Source: Phycisphaerales bacterium
Lineage (GTDB): Bacteria; Planctomycetota; Phycisphaerae; Phycisphaerales; UBA1924
Length of the DNA: 64,000 nt
Reading direction: 5' to 3'
NCBI GenBank assembly: GCA_029260345.1
Contig: JAJDDK010000006.1
Location: 372,001 to 436,000 of the forward strand
Shown here: positions 8,214 to 18,131 of the stretch, one piece after another
How the letters are laid out: each line of letters opens with the position of its first letter
How positions within the stretch are numbered: the first letter of the stretch is position 1
Program-made: the position numbers and the translations under genes
Notes under the pieces: model-generated
What the model was told of the DNA's origin: nothing
What the model saw: the letters and a program-made list of their open reading frames with translations, nothing else
Databases searched by the model: none

Positions 8214-9236
8214 CTATTCCGGAAAATTGACTTGGCGGGCCGGCGTTTCGGGCGTGAGGTAGCCCGTGTATTTCAGAAAGGTTTCGATGTCACGGTCGCT
8301 CGGCGCCGCGTTGTTCCAGGCGGCGATGTAGAAGCCCGCGAGTGTTTGGCTCGCGTCGAGCAAACGTTCTTCGATGAGAAGGCGACCGTCCGCGTTGTCG
8401 AGGGCGCCGCTTTTTTCGTAGGCGTAGAGGCGCTCCACTTCACGAAATGAACGGTCAATGTGCGCCATGGCGTCTGACCATGGGTTGTCATCGTTGACGG
8501 TGGTTGGAGCACCCACCATGGGCTGGAGTGTGGTAAAGCTGATGCCATGCCGTTCAAGAACGCCGCCGTCGATGTAGGCGTGGATGCCGCGCTCGGTGGT
8601 GTACCCGTTGGGGTTCTCGCCGGCCCAGCCATTGAAGTGTTTGGTCGTGTGCAGCGGCTGGGCGGCGTCGCCGACAAAATGGCTGAGCATGCCCATGTGG
8701 AAGTAGGCGTTGGCTTTCGCCTGCATTAGTTGATTGGCGCGCTTCGGATCGTTGATCGCTTCGAGCATGCGCACCGTGTGAAAGCTTGAGCGCACCTTGG
8801 CGTACTGTTCCATGATCGCGTACGGCAGAAAGCCAGGCCATTCGCGTGTGCCGTTCGGGTCGCTGGCGGGGTCGTACTCATCCACACGCTCAGGATGCAT
8901 CGCTTTGGCGACGGCCATGGCGCGCAAGTAGTCGTAGCGAAGCAGCGGCAGCGACTGGGGCGACAATCCGTACTGCTTCAAGTACTCAAGGTCGATGTAG
9001 TGATCCGGCGCATTTTCATGCGCAAGGCAGCTCATCCGAGTGGCGCGCCAGCGGTCTGCTTCGCTGGCTCCGTAGGCAATGCGCTGCGGCGCATCAGCGT
9101 CGAGTATCCATGTCGGGAGTTGGTCGCCGGCTGACTCAAGCGCGAGGTACGTCACGACCGCGTGACCGTGCGAATCCCATGCGGAGGCAGTGGCGGTGAT
9201 GCAGGCGGTCAGGGCAAGCGCGATCATTCGGTGCAT
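8214..9236 (-). CDS. Secreted S1/P1-type zinc nuclease / phospholipase C family
   Basis: Predicted exported zinc-dependent phosphodiesterase of the S1/P1 nuclease superfamily, which cleaves single-stranded nucleic acid or, in relatives, phospholipids. The 340-residue precursor has a short signal peptide (MHRMIALALTACITATASA). The mature protein would begin with Trp (WDSHGHAV), and an N-terminal Trp is itself a zinc ligand in this family. Further ligands are visible: Asp in SEADRWR, His in HENAPDHYIDLEYL, MLSHFVGDAAQPLHTTKHF (His, Asp, His), and HAYIDGG. The start at 9236 has AAGGA upstream. The gene appears monocistronic with its own terminator. Substrate preference cannot be read from the sequence. 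Confidence 0.88.
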   Translation of the reverse strand: MHRMIALALTACITATASAWDSHGHAVVTYLALESAGDQLPTWILDADAPQRIAYGASEADRWRATRMSCLAHENAPDHYIDLEYLKQYGLSPQSLPLLRYDYLRAMAVAKAMHPERVDEYDPASDPNGTREWPGFLPYAIMEQYAKVRSSFHTVRMLEAINDPKRANQLMQAKANAYFHMGMLSHFVGDAAQPLHTTKHFNGWAGENPNGYTTERGIHAYIDGGVLERHGISFTTLQPMVGAPTTVNDDNPWSDAMAHIDRSFREVERLYAYEKSGALDNADGRLLIEERLLDASQTLAGFYIAAWNNAAPSDRDIETFLKYTGYLTPETPARQVNFPE

Positions 9237-9363
9237 GAAGCGATCCTTCAAATTTGGAAACTCATGTGAGTCGGCGAAACAGGAAACAGCCGCAGCGCTT
9301 TTACGCGATGTGGCTGTGAAATGATCGATCAGGTGTTCGTTCAAGGCAAGAAGAAATCATCGC

Positions 9364-10068
9364 TTAGCGGCGACGGCGGAAGCTGGTGACGCCTGCCACC
9401 GCGAGCAGCGACAGCGTGCCCGGCGTGGGAATTTGGGAGGCGTGAATGGTGAGCACCGGCTCACCACCGTCGAAGTTGCCGATGCCCTGGTACGTCGCGG
9501 CGGTGAACGAATCCAGCGCTTCGAGCGTGAGGGTCAACACGTTGTTGCCACCCTCGATGGAGCTGAAGAGGCCGTTGACATCGTTGAGGCCGTAGTCAAA
9601 CGTCGCACCGTCGTTGCCGGCTTGGAACATCCAGGAGCCGGCGAGCACGCCGCCGAGCGTGTTGGAACCGTCGATGCCATTGGCGTAAGTCAGCGAATTG
9701 AGCGCGGTTGAATTGTCGGTGCTGAAGAAAGCCCCGACGTTGCCGCTGGTCGAGAAGGATGCTTCGGCGTGGGTCAGCGAGAGCGAGATGCTGTCGACGG
9801 CCCAGTTGCCGGCGCCGAACATGGAGTCAAACGAGGTCATTGCGCTCGTGACGTCGAAACGCATCGCATAGAACTCAGAGAACCCATCGTCATCGCCCTG
9901 TGCGTTGGCAAAGAACGGCGCCGTGCCGGGGCCGCCGATCTCGACCTGCACGCCTTGGCCGGCGCCGTCGCTCAAGAAAATGCCGGCGCTGCTGCCAGCC
10001 GTTGCATTGTGCGCCATCACCATCGTCGAAAGTCCGCCGAGAACGGCGAGAAGTGTCTTGGTCTGCAT
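9364..10068 (-). CDS. Secreted protein with PEP-CTERM-like C-terminus
   Basis: A 234-residue exported protein of unknown function. It has an N-terminal signal peptide (TKTLLAVLGGLSTMVMAHNATA). The C-terminal tail is a proline motif, a hydrophobic helix and an arginine cluster (IPTPGTLSLLAVAGVTSFRRRR), the tripartite form of PEP-CTERM surface-sorting signals that exosortases process. The middle is Gly/Asp/Asn-rich and beta-like, without a recognised domain. ATG 10068 has GGAG seven bases upstream. The next gene upstream carries a similar tail, so the two may belong to one surface-protein set. No exosortase lies in this window. Confidence 0.85.
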   Translation of the reverse strand: MQTKTLLAVLGGLSTMVMAHNATAGSSAGIFLSDGAGQGVQVEIGGPGTAPFFANAQGDDDGFSEFYAMRFDVTSAMTSFDSMFGAGNWAVDSISLSLTHAEASFSTSGNVGAFFSTDNSTALNSLTYANGIDGSNTLGGVLAGSWMFQAGNDGATFDYGLNDVNGLFSSIEGGNNVLTLTLEALDSFTAATYQGIGNFDGGEPVLTIHASQIPTPGTLSLLAVAGVTSFRRRR

Positions 10069-10127
10069 TGGGAATCTCCGTCTTGATCGTTTGGAATTTG
10101 GGGTTCAGTTCGTTTGAGGGAAATACA

Positions 10128-10811
10128 TCAGCGACGACGGCGAAGGCCGACGAGACCACCCATGGCCAGCACGGCCGCGGCGCCGGGCGCGGGCACGAAG
10201 TTGTGCGCGCCAGGTGTCGTGAACTGAAGAATGATGGGCAGCTTCGCGTTGTCGTCTCCGCCGGCGTTCAGGGCGCCGACACCGCCGAGTGACCACTGCA
10301 TGAGGTCAAACGAGCCTCCGCTGCCGGAGATGACGTCCGCATTGCGGAAGGCGTAGCTGTCGGTGTACTCCCACGCTTCGCCGGTGCCGTCAATGTTGAT
10401 CTGGCCGAAGATGTCAACGAGATTGACGCCGTCGGACAAGATGTACCGGTCGTCGCCATTGCCAAAAAACGCCGTGGTGTAGAGATTCGCAGCAAAGCCA
10501 TAGGTGCTTTCGAACACATTGACGCCGTCGTTCTGGCTGGATGCGATGACGAACGACTGGCCGGCGAGAATGGTGACGCCCGACATATCCACGTCGATGT
10601 CGAGGTCTGTATTTGCGTTGGACTGGACGATGACGCCGCCGGCGCCAAACGTGAAATCGACGCCGCTGGTGTTCGTGATCTCAACGAACTTGGGATTACC
10701 GCCGGGCAGTGAGCCATCGACGATCTCGGAAATGATGAGCTGCGCGTTGGCAAGCGGCGCCGACGCGACAACCAGCCCTGCTGCGAGGGCGATGCGAGTC
10801 TTCTGATCCAT
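10128..10811 (-). CDS. Secreted lamin-tail-like protein with PEP-CTERM-like tail
   Basis: A 227-residue exported protein. The signal peptide (KTRIALAAGLVVASAPLANA) is followed by LIISEIVDGSLPGGNPKFVE, the typical opening of bacterial lamin-tail (LTD) domains: a beta sandwich in secreted proteins, often near nucleases or adhesins. The C-terminus (VPAPGAAAVLAMGGLVGLRRRR) is a PEP-CTERM-like sorting tail. GGAGGAG lies just before two possible ATGs; 10811 has the better spacing and 10817 is the alternative. A longer frame to 10907 is unlikely because the signal peptide would be buried. The biological role is unknown. Confidence 0.85.
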   Translation of the reverse strand: MDQKTRIALAAGLVVASAPLANAQLIISEIVDGSLPGGNPKFVEITNTSGVDFTFGAGGVIVQSNANTDLDIDVDMSGVTILAGQSFVIASSQNDGVNVFESTYGFAANLYTTAFFGNGDDRYILSDGVNLVDIFGQINIDGTGEAWEYTDSYAFRNADVISGSGGSFDLMQWSLGGVGALNAGGDDNAKLPIILQFTTPGAHNFVPAPGAAAVLAMGGLVGLRRRR

Positions 10812-11042
10812 GAACATGTCTCCTCCAGGCCATGCCTGGCTTCTCTCCTGGACGCCGCTGACAACACTGCCAGCCCCCACGTCCGGGACGGATGATGGGC
10901 GCCGCACGCGCAGAGTGGGTTACGGGATTGTCAAGCTTCCATTAGAACGCCAGCGAAGCGCGCGGCAGCCTCCCCGTTGCGACGTGATTTCGAGAAGATC
11001 AGGCGGCGTTGAATCGCCACTTTCTCGTACTGCCGGAATCAC

Positions 11043-12557
11043 ATGCGACTGAGTTCAATCATCTTGGTGGGGGCGCTCATTGTCCTGCTCGCGGCGCCGC
11101 TGGCGTGGCGACGTGAATCGACACGCGCCGTTGATGGCGCTCGCCGCCTGACCGTGATTTCGCCGCACAACGAGCAGATTCGCATTGAGATCGGGGGCGC
11201 GTTTGCGCGCTGGCATCAACGCGAATTTGGTGAAGCAGCCGTCATTGATTGGCGCACGCCGGGGGGCACGAGCGACATTCGAAAACTGCTGGAAGCGCAG
11301 TACACGAGCGCCGTAAGCGATGGTCGAATTCCAGTCACCGGAATTGGGGAGCCTGGGTCGCTTCCGTACGATGTGTTGCTCGGCGGCGGGTCATATGAGC
11401 ACGAACGGCTCAAGCGGGGCGTGTTTGTGCATTTTGACGGCGAGCTCATTCAAATGCCCATTTCCGCGCCGGTGGCGATTCCCGATGAAACGTTGCGAGC
11501 GTGGTACGGTGAGAACCGGGTTGGCGCCAGCTCGCTTTATGATCCTGATCGACACTGGTTTGGGACGACGTTGTCGAGCTTTGGAATTCTGTTTAATCAG
11601 CCGCTGTTCGATGAATTGCAACTCTCGTCGCCACAGCGATGGCGCGATTTGTGTGATCCGCAGTTGCTCGGCTGGGTGGCGCTCGCAGATCCACGTCAAT
11701 CTGGCTCCATCGCAACAACGTATGACGCCATTCTGAATAATTATGGATGGGAAGATGGTTGGCGCACCTTGCGAGCAATGGCCGCCAATGCGCGCTATTT
11801 TTCCAGCAGTTCCACGCTTCCGGTGCTTGACGTCAGTGCGGGCGAAGCCGCGGCGGGATTGTGCATTGATTTCTACGGGCGGTATCAGGCGCAAGCGGTG
11901 CAAGCGGTCGATGGTGATGGCACACGGCTGGGGTTTGTTGAGCCCGCCGGCGAAACGCTGATTGACCCTGATCCGGTCTCGGTCTTGCGCGGCGGGCCGG
12001 ATCCGGACCTTGCAATGCGATTCATTGATTTCCTTCTCAGCGAAGAAGGACAGTCGGTGTGGCAATTCGCGGCGACGGGGGAAGGTGCGAAAGAATCTGA
12101 ATGGGGGCCGCGTCGATTTGAATTGCGACGGCTGCCAATACGGCGTTCGATGTACTCAGACCACTTCGGTCAGTTCATTGATCGTGTGGATCCGTTCGCA
12201 ATTGCATCCGACGTCGGGCAAGGCGAATGGCGTGCGCTGATTGGCCCGGTCCTGGGCGCTTGCGCCATCGATATTCATGATGAGCAGGTGCATGCGTGGC
12301 GCGTCATGCGTGAGGCGCGGCGCCGCGAAGCATCATCGTCTCAGCTCGAATCGATGGACACGTTGTTTTTCGCGATGCCAATGCACACACTGCCTGACGG
12401 AACGCGCGTTGAACTCTCGCCGGAAAGCGCTCCGCGGATCGCGGCAGATTGGGCAGATCGAGAGCGGGCCGCGGAATTGCGGCTCGATTACATGAGTCAG
12501 TTTCGAAAGAACTACGCGGATATTTTGAAACTGGCAGCGGCCGCAGCCGTTCAGTAA
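11043..12557 (+). CDS. ABC transporter extracellular solute-binding protein
   Basis: A 504-residue periplasmic binding protein with an N-terminal hydrophobic export/anchor segment (IILVGALIVLLAAPLAW). The mature start (LTVISPHNEQIRIEIGGAFA) and the internal phrases YDVLLGGG, FGILFNQPLFDEL, WVALADPRQSGSI and MRFIDFLLSEEGQSVWQ are characteristic of family-1 binding proteins of the iron/spermidine/thiamine type. It is longer than the usual 330-400 residues, with a C-terminal extension from about 385 rich in Arg and Glu. It probably feeds the double permease encoded convergently next door (stops five bases apart). The ligand is not deducible. Confidence 0.88.
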   Translation: MRLSSIILVGALIVLLAAPLAWRRESTRAVDGARRLTVISPHNEQIRIEIGGAFARWHQREFGEAAVIDWRTPGGTSDIRKLLEAQYTSAVSDGRIPVTGIGEPGSLPYDVLLGGGSYEHERLKRGVFVHFDGELIQMPISAPVAIPDETLRAWYGENRVGASSLYDPDRHWFGTTLSSFGILFNQPLFDELQLSSPQRWRDLCDPQLLGWVALADPRQSGSIATTYDAILNNYGWEDGWRTLRAMAANARYFSSSSTLPVLDVSAGEAAAGLCIDFYGRYQAQAVQAVDGDGTRLGFVEPAGETLIDPDPVSVLRGGPDPDLAMRFIDFLLSEEGQSVWQFAATGEGAKESEWGPRRFELRRLPIRRSMYSDHFGQFIDRVDPFAIASDVGQGEWRALIGPVLGACAIDIHDEQVHAWRVMREARRREASSSQLESMDTLFFAMPMHTLPDGTRVELSPESAPRIAADWADRERAAELRLDYMSQFRKNYADILKLAAAAAVQ

Positions 12558-12562
12558 TCCAT

Positions 12563-14299
12563 TCACGCTCGAAACACAGCGCCCATGCGTTTGCCGAGTG
12601 AGAGCGATGCCGCCGCCAGAGTGATGGCCAGCAGCGCCATGCCCCAGACGCCCATCGCGCTGGCGACGCCGATGCCATCGCCTAAGCGTTCGCTGAACCC
12701 GAGCATCGCCTTGGTGATTGGGAAGTCGCTCTCTCGCTGTGCCAGCACGAGTGAATCGCTGACTTCGAGCATGGAAAAACTGAAGACCAGCAGCCCGCCG
12801 GCCACAATATTGGCGACCACCAGCGGCGCCACGATGCGCACCACTGCGCCGATTCGCCCGCAGCCAAATATTCGTCCCGCTTCTTCGACATCCATCGGCG
12901 CCTGTTCAAGTCCGGCGCTGATGGAGCGCACCATGTACGGCAGTCGTCGCACGGCGTAGGCCAGCGCGAGGAGCGGAAATGGATTCGGTGACGAACCGAC
13001 AATGTCAATCACGCCTTCAAGCGGATCGCCGGCGCCAAACGGCCAGCGCAGCGAGACCGCAACGTAGCCGAACGCCATCACCAATCCCGGAGCCGCCAGC
13101 GGCGTCATGGCGAGTGTGTCGAGCAGGAAACGGCCGCGCAGCCGAGTGCGCGTGGTCGTGTAGGCGATGAGGAATCCGAGGATGGTGGTGATCACCAATG
13201 CGGCGATTGAAAGCACCAGACTGTTTCGAATGGCGCCGAATGCGAGCGGGTGACTGAGCGCGGTGTCGAAATTGCTCAATGTCCATTCGCGCGGCAGGAC
13301 GGAGTCGTTCCATGATCCGGGCGCCGCGAGACTTTGGAGAATGACCCCAAGATGCGGAATCAGCGCGAGTAATGTCACGATGGCAAACATGGCGGTGACG
13401 GCGAAACCGCCGGCGCCGGTGAGCGGCTTTGGCTCAACGTGTGAGGACGCCCGCGTCGTCGCGGCGCCAATCGGTCGGCCCAGTGCGAGTTTGCCGACGG
13501 CGTACGCCGCAAGCGCAATGGTCAAGAGCACAATGGTTAAAGCGTATGGGCGCGCCGCGACATTCATTTCCTTGACGCCGTTATAAATCTGAACTGCCGT
13601 CACTTGAGAAAAATCGAAAATGAGCGGCGTGCCTAGCTCGGTGAACGACCAGACGAAGACAATCGTTCCGCCGGCGAAAAGCCCTGGTCGCAGCAGCGGC
13701 AAGGTGATTGTGAAGAAACGCCGGCAACGTGAAGCGCCATGAATATCGGCGGCTTGTTCGAGAGCAGGGTCTGTATTGGCCAGCGCCGCCGCGGCGTTGA
13801 GGTAGATGATCGGATACAGGTGCAGCGCGAGCGCCACGACGACGCCAAGGAGCCGCGCTGATCCGAGGATGTCCCAGTCCGTTCCGAGGAACGTGTTGAG
13901 GGCGCCGGCGCGGCCAAGCAGCGATTTCAATCCGATCGCGCCAACGAATGGCGGCAACACCAGCGGCGCCAGCACCGCGGCGCTCCAGAATCGCTGAAAC
14001 GGGATCGTGCGCCGCGCCGAGACAATGGCCAGTGGCAGGCCGATCACGACGCTGAGCATCGTGGTGAGCGATGCGATCGTGAGTGCGTTGCGCAGTCCTG
14101 CTATCGCCGAAGGGTCGCGGAGGGTGCGCAAAACGTGCCGCAATGTCCACCCGGAATTTGCAACTACATCATCCGCAAGCCCTGCCCGGACCGTCAGCGC
14201 AATCGGGTACAGGAGCGTCAGCCCCATGCCTGCCAACAGGAGCAGGATGAGCGTATGTCTGCGCAGCGACGCCATCAGCATTGTGAAATGTGATTTCAC
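12563..14299 (-). CDS. ABC transporter permease, two fused membrane domains (FbpB-like)
   Basis: A 578-residue inner-membrane permease with about twelve hydrophobic helices arranged as two repeats of the binding-protein-dependent transport domain, as in FbpB/SfuB ferric-iron and ThiP permeases. Each half carries an EAA-type loop for contacting the ATPase (LEQAADIHGASRCRRFFTIT near residue 180; MDVEEAGRIFGCGRIGAVVR near 480). The likely partner is the binding protein convergent to it. No ATPase gene of this transporter type is present in the window. The start is GTG 14299, or ATG 14281 or 14275; a 17-base palindrome covers the GTG, which makes the later ATGs credible. Confidence 0.92.
   Translation of the reverse strand: MKSHFTMLMASLRRHTLILLLLAGMGLTLLYPIALTVRAGLADDVVANSGWTLRHVLRTLRDPSAIAGLRNALTIASLTTMLSVVIGLPLAIVSARRTIPFQRFWSAAVLAPLVLPPFVGAIGLKSLLGRAGALNTFLGTDWDILGSARLLGVVVALALHLYPIIYLNAAAALANTDPALEQAADIHGASRCRRFFTITLPLLRPGLFAGGTIVFVWSFTELGTPLIFDFSQVTAVQIYNGVKEMNVAARPYALTIVLLTIALAAYAVGKLALGRPIGAATTRASSHVEPKPLTGAGGFAVTAMFAIVTLLALIPHLGVILQSLAAPGSWNDSVLPREWTLSNFDTALSHPLAFGAIRNSLVLSIAALVITTILGFLIAYTTTRTRLRGRFLLDTLAMTPLAAPGLVMAFGYVAVSLRWPFGAGDPLEGVIDIVGSSPNPFPLLALAYAVRRLPYMVRSISAGLEQAPMDVEEAGRIFGCGRIGAVVRIVAPLVVANIVAGGLLVFSFSMLEVSDSLVLAQRESDFPITKAMLGFSERLGDGIGVASAMGVWGMALLAITLAAASLSLGKRMGAVFRA
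14283..14299. promoter_or_regulatory. 17-bp palindrome at the permease start (possible operator)
   Basis: Perfect inverted repeat GTGAAAT-GTG-ATTTCAC exactly at the possible GTG start of the permease gene and just upstream of ATG 14281. Its size and symmetry resemble a dimeric repressor site. If it is an operator, translation would start at 14281 or 14275. No regulator gene was identified next to it. Confidence 0.35.
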
Positions 14300-14504
14300 G
14301 TGCGGGGGTATAGCGTGCGGCGTCGTTGCTCAGTGCGGCGCGAATCAAGCTTTACTCAACGTTTACAAAGTCCGCACAAGAGGCGCAAAGACGACTCGTA
14401 TAACACCGCTCGTCCATGTCGAGTTGAACGCTCGACACGCTCGTGCCCTTCACGCAGTTCGTCCGGAGCAAAGCGCTCGGACCATTGAATCGGAGTGACT
14501 TCCC

Positions 14505-15689
14505 ATGAGAAGGCGAATCAGTCGCCCGCGGTGCGGTTTCACACTTGTTGAGTTGCTTGTGGTCATTTCCATCATCGCGCTGCTGCTCGGCATTTTGTTG
14601 CCTTCGCTGGGCGCTGCTCGAGAATCCGCGCATGGCGTCGTGTGCATGTCGAACCTCAAGCAGATCAGCACGGCGGAAGTGGCCTATCGCACGGAGCGAA
14701 AAGGCGCGCTGCCAGGAAGCCCCGGCACCACTGGCCGCGAACTTCTGAACGACCCTAATGCGATCACAGATCCCATGGGCATGGATGTTCAGAGCCTTGC
14801 AACGCAGCCGTTTGACTGGGCCGGACCGCTTGGCTTTGACTATCTCGCGCCGGACATGGCGCGGCCGCAGACGCGTGCGCAGCGCTTCGCGTTGCTGAAT
14901 GGCTCTGCCGGCAATCCGACGGATCCGCTCGCTCGCGGACCGCTTGCCGTGTTCGCCTGCCCATCGAATCACGCCATTTCGGTGCCGTTCGACGGGGCGC
15001 CTCAGCCCGGCGGTGTGGGTGAGTTTCAGCCGCAGCTTGCGATGAGTTACGTCACGGCGCGCGAGTTCCTGTGGTGGTCCACGATTCCCGGTGCTGGTCA
15101 GCCGAGTTGGGCGGGCAGTGGATATTGGGGGGATGAAGCGGGAACGTGTGAATATCCTGGCTGGGGCACACTCACGCTCCCCGGTGGAAACAACGCCTAT
15201 CAGCCGCACGAAAGTCGCATCGATCATCCTGATCGCAAGGTGTTCATCGCGGACGGCATGCGCTATCAAAGCGCGAGTTTGACGGCGCCGGATCATGAAA
15301 TTCGAGCTACTGGGACCTACGGGGGCGCCTTTGCAGATTCCGGCGCGTGGGATGTGTCGTCAGGAGACGCCAACGGGTTCACACGCGCGTATCCGATGGG
15401 CACAAACCTCGCGAATCAATTGATGTCCGGACTCTCGTTCCGGCACGGTGGTCGCGGTGCAGATGCAAGCGGTCGCGGCGCCGTCACGCCGCACGGCCAT
15501 GTCGCCTTCCGCGATGGCCATGTTGATCGGAAGTCAATCGATGAGATGCGTCGCCCTGAGCCGTGGCTGCCGAGCGGTTCGAAAGTCTCACTCCAGGCGA
15601 TTTGGTCGGGTATTCGCCATGAATACTCGTCGCAGGCGACCGGCGGCGCGTACGCACAATTCGGGCAAGGTCAGGTGACGGTCTGGTGA
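14505..15689 (+). CDS. Type II-like pseudopilin (prepilin N-terminus, DUF1559-like)
   Basis: A 394-residue protein with a class-III prepilin leader. [20 protein letters not shown] contains the G-F cleavage/methylation site and the Glu at position 5 of the mature chain. The following helix ([19 protein letters not shown]) and [10 protein letters not shown] are typical of the large DUF1559-like pseudopilin families of planctomycetes. The C-terminal part has [15 protein letters not shown], close to the H-x9-DG motif of this group. The role would be a minor pilin or a cell-surface component. GGAG lies nine bases before ATG 14505. It begins a block of secreted-protein genes on this strand. Confidence 0.9.
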   Translation: MRRRISRPRCGFTLVELLVVISIIALLLGILLPSLGAARESAHGVVCMSNLKQISTAEVAYRTERKGALPGSPGTTGRELLNDPNAITDPMGMDVQSLATQPFDWAGPLGFDYLAPDMARPQTRAQRFALLNGSAGNPTDPLARGPLAVFACPSNHAISVPFDGAPQPGGVGEFQPQLAMSYVTAREFLWWSTIPGAGQPSWAGSGYWGDEAGTCEYPGWGTLTLPGGNNAYQPHESRIDHPDRKVFIADGMRYQSASLTAPDHEIRATGTYGGAFADSGAWDVSSGDANGFTRAYPMGTNLANQLMSGLSFRHGGRGADASGRGAVTPHGHVAFRDGHVDRKSIDEMRRPEPWLPSGSKVSLQAIWSGIRHEYSSQATGGAYAQFGQGQVTVW

Positions 15690-15761
15690 TCAATCACCGA
15701 CCACGATCGATCCACGTTCTGTGAACGAAACGTTTCGAAACTTCACGAGGAGACTGAGAGA

Positions 15762-17906
15762 ATGAAGCTTCGCATTTCTATGGCTGCAGGGCTGGTCGCT
15801 CTTGCAGGAACCGCGGCGCCAGCATTGGCGCAGGACAGCATTTCGCTGAATCAAGGTTTGCCCGGCGATGCGCTCGATGCGTACGCCGCGGAAAATCAAG
15901 TTCAGCGTTACGTCGTTGATCTCACCCCTTTCATGGCGTCTATGGGCACGGAATTCGGCATTGCTCCGATCGTCAAGGCGAGCCTGGGTGACCCGGCGTT
16001 CTTCAATCATCTGATGAGCGCGCAGGCCATCAGCCGCACGATGTTGCAGAATCAGCCGTTCTCTGGCGCGGCATACGCGGTGTGGAACACGCCCGGCGCC
16101 GGCGTCAACGCCTCAGAGAACTCGGCGCCGAATTCGATCACCCCGAACGGCGTCGGCAATCAGTTCGCCGTGGCGTTCAATGAGTTTGGCGGCGAGGCGC
16201 AGAACCTCGTCGGCGCACTCGTGAATGTTGATCCCGTAAACACCAGCCGCTTGTTTGTGAGCCGCATCATGGCGGCCGTCAACGGCACGTCGTTTGGTGA
16301 AGAAGCGTCCTCCATGGGTGGCGTCGCCGTTGATTCCAACGGCAACACGTACTTCCGTTCTGATGGCTTCGGCATTTCTGTGGGCAATCTGCCTGCCGGC
16401 TCCAGCGCCATTGGCGCCAGCGGCCCCGGCGATGACAACGTTTTCCGCGTAAAGATGCAGAATCGCGCCGCGATGATGCTCAACTTGATCGACGATGCGG
16501 GCGGCAGCGATATCGCCGCGACGGATCGTTTGATCGCGAACTCTGCGGACACCATCTCGGTCGCCAGCGGAATCGCCGAGCAGATCGCGGGTCGTCCGAT
16601 CCTCGTCGGCACGAACTTCAATGATCAGGTGCTCGCTGAAACCATGCCAAATGTGGTGACGGCTTCGGCGGGTCACCTCTCCGGTCTTGGCAACGGTGCG
16701 CAGCGCGGCTCAATCGCGGTGAGTGAATCGGTGCTTTTCCCGAATTCGTCTGGAACGCTAGCGCTGCTCACGAAGCCCAATGGCTCTGAAACCAACGCGA
16801 TGAGCGTGTGGGGCGTGGACAACAATGCGAACATCGTCGGTTCACCATTGCACCTGATTTATCCCGGCGCCGGAGCCATGGATAACATCGATCCGTTCAG
16901 CTACATCATGCCGGTCGGTGGCGACACCGGATTCGATCACTATCACAGTCAGGTCGCGTTCCGCGGCGGTGTGAGCCAAATCGCGCTGGGCAGCGATGCG
17001 CAGGGTCGCGGGCTTGCCGGCGCCGTCGCTTACATCGTCGGCGGCAACAACGACCCGTCAAACGTGATCCCAGTGGCTCGATTTGACGCCAACACCGGCG
17101 CGATTGAATGGGCGCTGGCTGCATGGGCCGATGCCACGCAGCTTGGCGAGTGGCCCGAAGGCAAGCCGATTCGTGATGCGAGCGGCGCCGCGATCGGTGA
17201 ACTCACGACCCTTTTTCAGGTGACGGGCGGTTCGCCGTTCGGACCGTCAATGTCGTCACCGGGCATTGACGCCGCCGGCAACTTGTGGTTCCTGTCTGCG
17301 GTGCAGCTCTACAACGGTGATGACGACGATTTGATGCCGTTCAACGGTCTTGAGCCGACGCCGCCGAACGGTGACGACATCTACACCTCCGGTTTGATTC
17401 GCGCGGTCTACGACGAGGCGAACTTCGGCTGGAATCTTGAACTCGTGTTCCGCCTTGGCGATACGTTCCGCGGTCAGAACTCGGACACCGACTGGACCGT
17501 GGCCTTCCTCGGCATCGCCGATGCTGACTCCATCAGCAGCGGGTCGTTCTTCTCACACAACGTGATGGAGACCGCGTGGAACGGCATGGACACGAGTTCG
17601 CTTTCGACGAATGACCCGCGCCACTCCGGCGGCGTCATCGTCAATGCTTCGATCGCTTACACCCCGGACGTCGAGGGCGCGATGGAAGAGCGCTACAACG
17701 CCGCTCTGTTTGTCGGTGCGATGAACGCCGAGAACGCCTGCCCGCAGGATCTCACCGGTGATCAGGTCGTCAACGGCGCTGACCTTGCGAACCTGCTGGC
17801 GAATTGGGGAATGAATCCCGGCGCTGCGGCGGACTTCAATGGTGATGGTCTCGTCAATGGCGCTGACCTTGCTGCGCTCCTGGCGAACTGGGGCGACTGC
17901 ATCTGA
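15762..17906 (+). CDS. Secreted protein with C-terminal dockerin-type repeats
   Basis: A 714-residue exported protein with signal peptide (MAAGLVALAGTAAPALAQ) and a long central region of unknown fold. The central region has phrases such as GGVAVDSNGNTYFRSDGF and SSPGIDAAGNLWFLSAV that recall beta-propeller-like repeats. It ends in two dockerin-type EF-hand-like repeats separated by about 15 residues: [20 protein letters not shown] and [20 protein letters not shown]. The calcium-ligand positions are kept, with one Gln for Gly in the first. ATG 15762 has a good ribosome binding site (GAGGAGA). In planctomycetes such tails occur on many secreted proteins; cohesin partners are not visible here. 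Confidence 0.88.
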   Translation: MKLRISMAAGLVALAGTAAPALAQDSISLNQGLPGDALDAYAAENQVQRYVVDLTPFMASMGTEFGIAPIVKASLGDPAFFNHLMSAQAISRTMLQNQPFSGAAYAVWNTPGAGVNASENSAPNSITPNGVGNQFAVAFNEFGGEAQNLVGALVNVDPVNTSRLFVSRIMAAVNGTSFGEEASSMGGVAVDSNGNTYFRSDGFGISVGNLPAGSSAIGASGPGDDNVFRVKMQNRAAMMLNLIDDAGGSDIAATDRLIANSADTISVASGIAEQIAGRPILVGTNFNDQVLAETMPNVVTASAGHLSGLGNGAQRGSIAVSESVLFPNSSGTLALLTKPNGSETNAMSVWGVDNNANIVGSPLHLIYPGAGAMDNIDPFSYIMPVGGDTGFDHYHSQVAFRGGVSQIALGSDAQGRGLAGAVAYIVGGNNDPSNVIPVARFDANTGAIEWALAAWADATQLGEWPEGKPIRDASGAAIGELTTLFQVTGGSPFGPSMSSPGIDAAGNLWFLSAVQLYNGDDDDLMPFNGLEPTPPNGDDIYTSGLIRAVYDEANFGWNLELVFRLGDTFRGQNSDTDWTVAFLGIADADSISSGSFFSHNVMETAWNGMDTSSLSTNDPRHSGGVIVNASIAYTPDVEGAMEERYNAALFVGAMNAENACPQDLTGDQVVNGADLANLLANWGMNPGAAADFNGDGLVNGADLAALLANWGDCI

Positions 17907-18018
17907 TTGAAATCGTGCAACCGCACGTAGGACCCACCCCGATGCCTTCGCTGGCGCTTGACTGGTTGGAAGGGAACCGGTCGGGCACTTCCGCGACACC
18001 CACGAAGGCATAACGGAC

Positions 18019-18056
18019 GGGCGACCGGTCGGAGACATCCGACCGATCGTCCTTTT
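18019..18056 (+). terminator. Intrinsic terminator after the 714-residue dockerin gene
   Basis: GGGCGACCGGTCGGA (18019-18033) pairs with TCCGACCGATCGTCC (18038-18052) over 15 positions with one mismatch and one G-T, across a four-base loop, followed by TTTT. It lies about 110 bases after the stop at 17906. Confidence 0.75.
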
Positions 18057-18131
18057 CAGCTCAGCCACCAGATGGAGTGAGTTCCGCTTGAAAGCGAACG
18101 CGCGCCGTCGTCAGCCAACAGGTTTGTCGGA

